64,000 bases of DNA from the NCBI RefSeq assembly GCF_003712105.1, contig NZ_RHLG01000005.1, positions 266,109 to 330,108 on the forward strand, in the 5' to 3' direction. Position numbers and translations under genes: made by a program. This DNA is from Winogradskyella sp. GTDB taxonomy: Bacteria; Bacteroidota; Bacteroidia; Flavobacteriales; Flavobacteriaceae. Under the pieces are notes generated by a model. That model was not told the DNA's origin, did not search any database, and saw nothing but the letters and a program-made list of their open reading frames with translations. Positions 16,647 to 25,100 of the stretch are shown piece after piece (positions within the stretch are counted from its first letter, which is position 1; the number at the start of each line of letters is the position of its first letter).

Positions 16647-17426
16647 ATGCAAAATAAACCTATTGGCATATTTGATTCTGGTGTTGGAGGCACATCTATT
16701 TTTAAAGAAATACATGCGTTATTACCAAATGAAGATTGCATTTACCTAGCAGACAGTAAAAATGCACCATACGGCAATAGGTCGAAAGAAGATATACTAC
16801 AACTTTGTATCAAGAATACCGAATTTCTACTTCATAGAAATTGTAAACTCATAGTTGTGGCTTGTAATACCGCCACAACAAATGCTATTTCATATTTAAG
16901 AGAACATTACGATATTCCTTTTATAGGAATTGAACCTGCTATCAAACCAGCTGCTCTAAACACAAAAACTAAGACGGTAGGTATTTTAGCAACTAAAGGC
17001 ACACTAAGTAGTCTACTGTTTCACAAAACCAGTGACTTATATGCTAGCGGCATTACCATTGTTGAGCAAATTGGAGAAGGTATTGTACCACTTATAGAAT
17101 CTGGTCAATTACACTCTGATAGAATGGAAAGCTTACTGGAAAAGTACTTAGAACCAATGTTAGAGCAACAAATAGATTACTTAGTGTTAGGCTGTACTCA
17201 CTATCCATACCTTATCCCTATCCTTAATAAATTACTGCCGGAAAATGTTACAATTATAGATTCTGGTTTGGCAGTCGCAAAACAAACCAAAACCATTTTA
17301 GATGCAAATGATTTGCTTAATGGAAGTAATAATAAACCTAATATTCAGTTTTATTCTAATACAGATACAGAAGTTCTAAAATCTATTTTAGGAGGTAGTT
17401 TTAAGGTTGAATATTTAGACTTTTAA
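16647..17426 (+). CDS. murI: Glutamate racemase
   Basis: A 259-residue enzyme converting L- to D-glutamate for peptidoglycan. Start at 16647 gives 'MQNKPIGIFDSGVGGTSI' with Asp10-Ser11. The two catalytic cysteines are C73 ('VVACNTATTNA') and C183 ('LVLGCTHYPYL'). A longer frame from 16620 would translate the promoter box and is rejected. It ends eight bases before the stop of the convergent carbonic anhydrase-like gene. Confidence 0.96.
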   Translation: MQNKPIGIFDSGVGGTSIFKEIHALLPNEDCIYLADSKNAPYGNRSKEDILQLCIKNTEFLLHRNCKLIVVACNTATTNAISYLREHYDIPFIGIEPAIKPAALNTKTKTVGILATKGTLSSLLFHKTSDLYASGITIVEQIGEGIVPLIESGQLHSDRMESLLEKYLEPMLEQQIDYLVLGCTHYPYLIPILNKLLPENVTIIDSGLAVAKQTKTILDANDLLNGSNNKPNIQFYSNTDTEVLKSILGGSFKVEYLDF

Positions 17427-17434
17427 GCATCTTT

Positions 17435-17953
17435 TTATTCTTCCTTAAACCAACTTGAATATTTCACATAGTTATTGGCGATTCTGTCTATTTCTCCTGA
17501 GATAAGTTCTTTACTAATATCTTTTACTTTTTTAGCAGGGACACCAGCATAAATACTTCCAGATTCTACAATTGTATTTTGAGTAACAACCGCGCCAGCA
17601 GCAATTATACTATTAGATTCAACCACGCAATCGTCCATTACAATGCTACCCATACCTATTAAAACATTATCCTTTATGGTACAGCCATGCACGATTGCAT
17701 TATGTCCTATAGATACATTATTACCAATAGTTGTTGGTGATTTTTGGTATGTAGCATGTATTACTGCTCCATCTTGCACATTAACTTTATCACCTATTTT
17801 GATATAATGTACATCACCACGAATTACAGCATTAAACCAAACACTGCATTCTTTTCCTATAGTTACTTCACCAACTATAGTAGCATTATCAGCAATAAAA
17901 CAATCTTTTGAAATTTCTGGATGGATTCCTCGTACAGGCTTTATAATTGGCAT
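17435..17953 (-). CDS. Gamma carbonic anhydrase-like hexapeptide-repeat protein
   Basis: A 172-residue left-handed beta-helix protein made of hexapeptide repeats (e.g. 'NATIVGEVTIGKECSVWFNA', 'DNVLIGMGSIVMDDCVVESN'). The three metal-binding histidines of the gamma-CA/YrdA/PaaY group are at H66, H84 and H89. It may hydrate CO2 or act as a thioesterase-like protein; many relatives have weak or no carbonic anhydrase activity. It follows the response regulator gene by 22 bases on the same strand. Confidence 0.88.
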   Translation of the reverse strand: MPIIKPVRGIHPEISKDCFIADNATIVGEVTIGKECSVWFNAVIRGDVHYIKIGDKVNVQDGAVIHATYQKSPTTIGNNVSIGHNAIVHGCTIKDNVLIGMGSIVMDDCVVESNSIIAAGAVVTQNTIVESGSIYAGVPAKKVKDISKELISGEIDRIANNYVKYSSWFKEE

Positions 17954-17975
17954 AGTTAAAAATATATGCTTAAAA

Positions 17976-18710
17976 TTATTTAAAATATGCTAATAACTCG
18001 GCTTTTTTAGAGGCAGATACCATAATTTCCTTTCCATTGCTTAAAATAACGCTTCCTCCTTTGCCTTTTACATATTTTACTACCTCATTTACATTTACCA
18101 AATAACTTTTATGTACACGCGCAAAATTGGCATCTTTTAGGCTTTCTTGAATGTACTTAAGTGTCTTGCTAACGAGTTTTTTCTTATTATTATTAAGATA
18201 GATTTCTGTATAATTATCATCGGCCTTACAATACATAATACTTGCTGTTTCTAATATTTCAAATCCATCTTGTTGAGGGATAGTAATCTTAGTAGTTATT
18301 GGGTTTGTTTTCGGAATTAAAACCTGGTCTTGTAATTCTTGCTCTTTGGTATGTATTTCTGTAACATAGTCAACCGCTTTTATAAGTTCATCGATAGAAA
18401 TTGGTTTCATTAAATAGTAAGATGCATGAGCATTTAATGCATCCATTGCATAGTGATTATAAGCTGTTACAAAAATGGTTTGAAAATCTACATCGCCAAC
18501 TTTATCTAGTAAATCAAATGCATTACCATATGGCATTTCTACATCTAAAAACACAACATCCAAATCGTTATTTCTAACTAAAACTAATGCTTCATTTACA
18601 TTTTCTGCTTCACCAACAACATTAATATTTGGGCAATACTTCTCCAAGTAGTTTTTTAAAATATCTCTACTTGTTTTTTCGTCTTCGACAATAATTGCAT
18701 TAAGTTTCAT
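17976..18710 (-). CDS. LytTR-family response regulator
   Basis: A 244-residue two-domain regulator. The N-terminal receiver has the acidic pair E9/D10, phospho-acceptor D56 in 'VVFLDVEMP' and a conserved Lys near 102 in 'YYLMKPIS'. The C-terminal LytTR DNA-binding domain (about 140-244) includes 'MYCKADDNYTEIYL' and 'FARVHKSYLVN'. It starts seven bases after the stop of the sensor kinase gene, so the two form a pair. The target genes are not visible. Confidence 0.93.
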   Translation of the reverse strand: MKLNAIIVEDEKTSRDILKNYLEKYCPNINVVGEAENVNEALVLVRNNDLDVVFLDVEMPYGNAFDLLDKVGDVDFQTIFVTAYNHYAMDALNAHASYYLMKPISIDELIKAVDYVTEIHTKEQELQDQVLIPKTNPITTKITIPQQDGFEILETASIMYCKADDNYTEIYLNNNKKKLVSKTLKYIQESLKDANFARVHKSYLVNVNEVVKYVKGKGGSVILSNGKEIMVSASKKAELLAYFK

Positions 18711-18717
18711 ATATCAA

Positions 18718-20886
18718 TCAATCTTTTTTTAAAGTTACAATGACTTTAGTACCTACATCTTCTGTTTGCCGATAATCTTCTATTACCACTGCAACTCTAT
18801 CCTGATACATCGTATTAAGTATTTGTATTCGCTCTTTAATATTACTTAAACCTTTGGATTTGTGTTTCTTTTGATTATCGGTCTTTAAGGCTTTAGAGCG
18901 TTTACGGCCAACACCATCATCAATTATAGTAATCGAAATTTCTTCGCTTGACAAAGGTTCAATATTAACTTTTAAAATTCCTTTGTCTTCCTTGTATCGC
19001 AATCCGTGCCAAACCGCATTTTCTATATATGGCTGTAAAAGCATTGGCGGGATTTCAAAAGCTTCAATGTCAATTTTCTCGTCTATTTCAATACTGTAAT
19101 CAAACTTATCTTTAAATCTAAAATGCTCTAATTTGGTATACAATTCAAGAAGTTCGATTTCTTTTTTAAGTGGTATAAAATCTTCTTCACTATTTTCGAG
19201 TACTGCGCGCATTAAAAATGAAAAATCAGATAAGTACTTATTTGCAGTTCGCTCATCGTTGGATGCTATGAAACTATTTACAGAGTTTAACGCATTAAAT
19301 ATAAAATGCGGATTCATCTGACTTCTTAATGATTTTAGAGCCAAAAGGTTATTAGCGAGTTTTTGCTCTTTAATGTACTTATATGTGAAAAATGCCGCTA
19401 TAAATATCAACAGAAAACCGCCTATTAATGAGTATATGACTATTTGCTGATTTTTATTTCTAGCAATTGTAAGTTCATAGTTTTTCCTGTTTAGTTCTCT
19501 GTCGTTTTCAAGGCTTGTTATCCTGTTTTGACTCTCAGAAATAGAACGTGTTAACCGTGCATTCTGAGCAATTTCTTGCAGCTTTTTTATATATAGCTCA
19601 TCTACTGAAGCTACAAAATCTTCAAATGCTAATTTTGCTTTATCGTACTCACCTAAATTTTCGTAGGCGTCTACTTTTTTACGAAGCGCATCATTCTTAG
19701 TTTCTAAATCTTCTCGTTTATCGGCTTCGGCAATACTCTTATCTAAAAACGGTATGGCTTCATCAAAATTCTTTTGTAGTATTAATGCATTCCCTATTTT
19801 ATAATTCTGCTTTTGTGGAGATAATGGACTAGCATTGGACACTATTGAATCTTTCTCTATTTCTTTTAAATCCTCAATAACCTCTTTACGTAATGATATT
19901 TCATCATCGTAATTTTGGATGACATTATTAAACTCAGCAACTGTAACTTTTTCTTCCAAGGAGCGTTGTTTACTTTCGTTTTCGGCTGAACTTAATGAGC
20001 TTTTAAAGAATGTCTCGGCTTGTTGTGTGTCTCCTTGCATATTATACCCCTGAGCAATTTTGGAGTTAAAGTCCGTAATTTTTGGGGCTATGTTATTATT
20101 GGTCGCTACCAGTAATCCTTTTTGGTAATTGGTAATTGCGCCATTTGTATTATTCTGTTTTAAAAGCACATCTCCCAACCCTTCGTAATATTCAGTCTTC
20201 TGATAGTTGCTTAATCGGTTAGCATCAAACCTATTATATACCTGAATACTTTCAGAATAATTTTCGTCAAGCATATAGGCTTGCGCTAATTTTAATTTTA
20301 GTGAATTTGAGGTTTTATTCTGAAGCGCTATTTTATAATTTGTAATTGCTAAATCGTACTGTTTCCAAAAAACATATAAGTCACCTAAAGTTTCATAAGC
20401 TTCAGCATTTTGCGACTGAGACGTACTTTTATCTAAAGCATCAGCAATGAATTGTATGCTACGCTCTGCATCTCTTTTAAGATAATTATCAGCCGAGTCT
20501 ATTAACTGAATAAATTCCTCAACCTTTCTCTTTCGCTTATCTTTTTGAGAGGGGTTTTTTTGTTGTTGTTGAACTTCGATTATAAGACGATCATCACTCT
20601 TAATAGTATGGAAAACAGTTATAAAGTTTTTATGACTTATTATAAGCTGATCACCGATCTTGACTTTTACTCTAAAGTTTCCATCATAACTCGTGGTTAC
20701 ATAAGAACCTCCATTAACTTGTATGGTAGCGTCTATGATTGGCTGGTACGAGAGTTCTTCACGCACTAAACCTCTTACAGTAAAATATTCATCTTCCTGT
20801 ATAGTAGTATCGCTCTGCGAAAAACCAACCTGAAACATTAAGGTTAGAGCCAAAAAAAGTCCTAAAGATTTTAATCCAAATTGCAA
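18718..20886 (-). CDS. LytS-type sensor histidine kinase with carboxypeptidase-regulatory-like and TPR domains (TTG start)
   Basis: A 722-residue kinase. The signal peptide ends 'FQVGFSQ' and the frame starts at TTG, with no ATG before it. A carboxypeptidase-regulatory-like domain ('FTVRGLVREELSYQPIIDA') occupies about 32-105, several TPR units about 130-440, and a membrane helix about 478-502. The His_kinase domain has H527 in 'MNPHFIFNAL', and the ATPase N-box 'YIENAVWHG' is near 620-628, followed by 'DDGVGRKRS'. Periplasmic TPRs probably sense a protein or peptide signal. The partner regulator is directly downstream. Confidence 0.92.
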   Translation of the reverse strand: MQFGLKSLGLFLALTLMFQVGFSQSDTTIQEDEYFTVRGLVREELSYQPIIDATIQVNGGSYVTTSYDGNFRVKVKIGDQLIISHKNFITVFHTIKSDDRLIIEVQQQQKNPSQKDKRKRKVEEFIQLIDSADNYLKRDAERSIQFIADALDKSTSQSQNAEAYETLGDLYVFWKQYDLAITNYKIALQNKTSNSLKLKLAQAYMLDENYSESIQVYNRFDANRLSNYQKTEYYEGLGDVLLKQNNTNGAITNYQKGLLVATNNNIAPKITDFNSKIAQGYNMQGDTQQAETFFKSSLSSAENESKQRSLEEKVTVAEFNNVIQNYDDEISLRKEVIEDLKEIEKDSIVSNASPLSPQKQNYKIGNALILQKNFDEAIPFLDKSIAEADKREDLETKNDALRKKVDAYENLGEYDKAKLAFEDFVASVDELYIKKLQEIAQNARLTRSISESQNRITSLENDRELNRKNYELTIARNKNQQIVIYSLIGGFLLIFIAAFFTYKYIKEQKLANNLLALKSLRSQMNPHFIFNALNSVNSFIASNDERTANKYLSDFSFLMRAVLENSEEDFIPLKKEIELLELYTKLEHFRFKDKFDYSIEIDEKIDIEAFEIPPMLLQPYIENAVWHGLRYKEDKGILKVNIEPLSSEEISITIIDDGVGRKRSKALKTDNQKKHKSKGLSNIKERIQILNTMYQDRVAVVIEDYRQTEDVGTKVIVTLKKD

Positions 20887-21069
20887 TCCAATAATTCTTA
20901 AATTTCAATAAACTTACTATGTTTAATTGACTATAAAAAATTTGTATTACTGTCTATAAGCCAAAAATGACCTTAAAATGGTGATTTCACTAATTCATAT
21001 GGCTCATATACTAACCAAAACTACGGATTTAAGGATTTGTGTTTTTTTCTTAAGAACTAATATCAGTAC

Positions 21070-21099
21070 AAAAAAAATGCCTTGAAAATAATCAAGGCA
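21070..21099 (-). terminator. Terminator after the porP/sprF-like gene
   Basis: Minus-strand hairpin with arms TGCCTTGA / TCAAGGCA followed by eight T. Bases 20887-21069 are an AT-rich leader region with no gene seen. Confidence 0.88.
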
Positions 21100-21106
21100 C
21101 TTGTAT

Positions 21107-22117
21107 TTAGTTAATTGCAGGGCAATTACAATCGTACTTTTCTCGCCTGCAGTTAAAATTATAACCTAAGGTAATCTGGTGAAAACCACCTGTATTAAAG
21201 TTAATGGTATTTGCTTGATAAGAATAAGTGTAAGCAAATGTAAATTGTTTATAATCTACACCTATAAAGGGTGTAAAATATTGTAGCTTTTGACTACTAA
21301 CACTATTACCTTCCAAAAATTGCGCACCGTCTAAACTACGTCTGTAAGATAGTCCACCCCAAACTTTACCAAAATCTACTTCTCTATAGACTTTTGCATT
21401 AAAATCTATTGTAGACTCTTCAGTTGCATCTCTGTACATATACATTATTGAAGGTTCAAAACTCCAATCACTACCATATTTTTGAAATACGTTACCAAGT
21501 GACACTAAATATGTTCTTAAATTATTAAACACAAAACCTTGTTGGTTAAAGTTGATTCCTTCATTGTTAAGAATGTTTTTAGCAGTAACATGCGCATAAA
21601 AATCTAAGAAATGATAGGACATCCCAACATCTATATTAAAATTGGTAGCACTTTGTTCAATTCCAGCAATTAATTGATCAAATTGCCCTGGTGCTAAAAA
21701 GCTGGTCTCATCTAACTTATACTGAATAAATCCAGCACTTAAACCAAACGAAATCATATTTAAGTCTACCTCATTTCTAGAAAGTAATAAGTGATGTGCA
21801 TAAGTGACGTAAGCTCCTGTATTAGAATGAAATCCGTTTTCGTCATTATAAACTATAGCCCCAATAGCTGATGGACCATCACCCAGTCTACTATGCGCAC
21901 TAAGTGTTTGTAAACTTGGAGCATCATCTACTCCAAACCATTGCTGTCTAGCTGTGAGTCTAACTTTAGCACAATTTGCTACACCTGCCATTGAAGGATG
22001 TAATAGGTAATAGTTATCTGTTAAGTAATCGGAATATACAGGTATACCTTCTTGAGAGAACCCAATAAAGGATAACATTCCGGTTAAAGCAACTATACAT
22101 ATTTTTTTTAGTTTCAT
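21107..22117 (-). CDS. PorP/SprF family type IX secretion membrane protein
   Basis: A 336-residue outer-membrane protein with a signal peptide ('ALTGMLSFIGFSQ'). The family start 'GIPVYSDYLTDNYYLLHPSMAG' follows, then barrel strands, and the cysteine-rich end 'FNCRREKYDCNCPAIN'. PorP/SprF proteins are needed for export or surface attachment of specific T9SS type B cargo. The gene lies seven bases after the large cargo gene, as in sprB-sprF pairs, so it probably serves that protein. Confidence 0.92.
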   Translation of the reverse strand: MKLKKICIVALTGMLSFIGFSQEGIPVYSDYLTDNYYLLHPSMAGVANCAKVRLTARQQWFGVDDAPSLQTLSAHSRLGDGPSAIGAIVYNDENGFHSNTGAYVTYAHHLLLSRNEVDLNMISFGLSAGFIQYKLDETSFLAPGQFDQLIAGIEQSATNFNIDVGMSYHFLDFYAHVTAKNILNNEGINFNQQGFVFNNLRTYLVSLGNVFQKYGSDWSFEPSIMYMYRDATEESTIDFNAKVYREVDFGKVWGGLSYRRSLDGAQFLEGNSVSSQKLQYFTPFIGVDYKQFTFAYTYSYQANTINFNTGGFHQITLGYNFNCRREKYDCNCPAIN

Positions 22118-22124
22118 ATGTGTT

Positions 22125-25100
22125 TTATCGTTTTAATGAGAAATGAGAAGTAAATGTTCGCATTTCATTATTAGTAGGTTCTGTATACTCTAATCTAAAC
22201 CAATAATCGCTTGATGGCATATTATTACCTTGAAAGGTACCATCCCAGCCAGGACTGGTAGGACTGATTTGTTTTAAGAGTTTTCCATAACGGTCAAATA
22301 TATAAATTTTTGCACTAGGTTGTGCTCCTATTCCTGCAATATTCCAAGTATCATTAGTACCATCACCATTTGGTGTGAAGAACTTAGGAAAATCTATAAC
22401 TACAACTGTTTCCATGACTACCCCACAACCTTGTACATCTCTTACTCTTACAACATGTTCGCCTCCAGTGACATTAGTAAACACATTGTCTAACTGCCAT
22501 GCACCATTATCAAGACTAAACTCATAAGTGCTAATTCCTGTAGCGTTTACGGTAATTACATTGTTCCCAATAAATGCTTCTGATGTAACTCTAATATCAA
22601 ATGTTGTTGGGTCTGGTAAGCTACTTTCTGTGACTGTAGTACTTACAGAAAACATACACATGGTTATATTATCCGTTGCAATAACCTCATAATCTCCTCC
22701 TTGAATCGGTGTAAGTGTAGAACCTGTTTGTAATGGTAATATTTCACCATTTAAAAACCACTCAAAAGTATGATCTGCGCCTGATAATCCTGTGTCTAAA
22801 ACAAGTGGAACATCAACAACTGCTCCTTGGTCGCTTAAACATAAAATATAATTAGGGTCTAGTTCAAAAACAGGCAACGGATTCACAGTTAATGTTACCG
22901 GCTCAACTTCGAAACAAATATTTGGGCTTATATTATTACTTACTCTTACCCAAACTATTTGAGGGTTGGTGAGGTTTTCGTATAAATTTGGTAATTGACT
23001 TGTGTCTGTAATTGGATTATAATTAATAGCTTCATTTTCTGTAAAATGGTATGTTATTGTATAATCTGCAGGGTCTTGTCCATCTAGTACTTCATCTTGA
23101 ATATCGTCAAAATTAAATTGTGCAATATCATCTCCGATTATATTATCATCACAAATCTGAAAATCTAAAGGTTCACCATCACTATTTGCCTGTGCACCTT
23201 CCAAAACCTCAACAAAAAATGAACCTGTATTAGAACATAACACCCCATTTGGTGTTGTTATATTGGTTATCGCATAGAATATCTCTTGTACATCAACTAT
23301 TGTATTGGTAAATGCGCTTGGATCTGGAACTTCCGTTAAGTCTAAGTTATCTGCGCCTTGTTGGGTTGTATGATATGTGACATTAAATAGCAGTGGGTCT
23401 TGACCATTTAAAATATCATCACGCCTTTGCGTTAGGTCAAATTCAAAAAATCCGTCAGTGTTGTTCTCGCACTCTTCTATTGGCGGAATATCTGTGGTAA
23501 TTATTGGCAATGGGTTTACCGTAATATCAAAATCTACTATAGCGAAACAACCAGTAGATGTATCTAGTACTCTTACATAAATAGTTTCTGTTGGATTTGT
23601 ATTATTATATACTGCAGGTGTCGTTATTTCATTTGCCGTAACATTATTAAGTGCATCGTCAAAATCCAAAAAGTATGTTGCTGATAGATTTGGTATCCCA
23701 TCAAAAATAAAAACCTCATTCTGAGTTAAATTAAACTCCTCCACCAAATCACCTATAGTAACATCATCACAAACTATAATATCTACGGATTCTGTATCCG
23801 TTCTAGGTGTTGGATTAATCGTCCTTAATTCAAAACTTCCTGCACCTTCGCATGTGTTATCATCATCATTTTCTACTCTAAAGAAAATCTCTTGAACAAA
23901 GGGTGATGCAGTGTTAACATGATTTGAAATATCGGCTATAGGATTTGATTCACTTGCCGCATCTGCTGCATTTTGGTAAAAATCTACTGATATATTCTGA
24001 TTAATTGGAAACAATGCTAGAATTGAAGCCTCAGCGCTGCTAAAATCAAAAACCGTAATACCATCAATGATATTGTCATCAACTCTTGTATCATCACATT
24101 CTTCAAAAGGTGCTATCGCAAAAGTGTTAGGCAACTGACCTGTTAGGGCAATTAATTCTAATTGTGCTATTCTTATACAACCTTCATTATTCTCAATACG
24201 AACATAAACCTGATTTCCTATTGCATCTGCATTTGAAAAACTAAGCGCATTCGTGATAGGGCTTGTACCTGATTCTGCATCTGCTAATGTTGTATAATAT
24301 GTAAATACTTCATCGGTAATTGTATTCACAATCAATTGATCTGCTTGAGTCAAATTAAAATCTGAAATCGCATCTGTAGAGTCCGTATCAAACTCATCGC
24401 ATTGCTCTAATTGAACCATGGCATTATCTAAAACAGGCAGTGGGTTCACTACTAAATTTAAAGTACTGACTTCAAAACAATCCGGATTATCAATATTAGT
24501 GACACGCGCCCAAACTTGGTCGTTATTTGCGACTGCATTAACATATGGTATAGCAGAGTTTATGGCTATTGTTGGATCTCCATTTATTGCTTCAGGTTGG
24601 GTTTCAAAATATGTTACCGTAAATTGTGATGGGTCCTGACCATTTAAAATAAATAGATCTCTCGTAGATAAGGTAAATTCAACAAAACCATTAGTATCAT
24701 CTCCATCTGCGTCGTCATCACATAATTCATAGGTATCTGCAGTTGCCGTCGGTTGGTCAAATACATCAATCATAAAACTTGTAAAAGCAGAACAATCTGT
24801 GTTATTTATATTTTCGATTCGTACCCAAATGATATCTTGATCGTATGCCACAAGATTTGTAAAAGTATCTGGTAAGGGATTTGTTGTTGAACTCGTCATG
24901 GCTTCTGCTTCCTCTAAATGAAATGAGACTTCAAACTGCATTGGATCCTGAGTCAATAACACATCGGCTCTCAATGCATCTAGATTAAAGTCCCAAAAAC
25001 CATCATTATTGTCATCGCAAATTAATTGATCAATAACCGTGTTGGCTAATGGAATTACATCGACTACTAGAGTTATGTCAGATACTGCATAACAACCACT

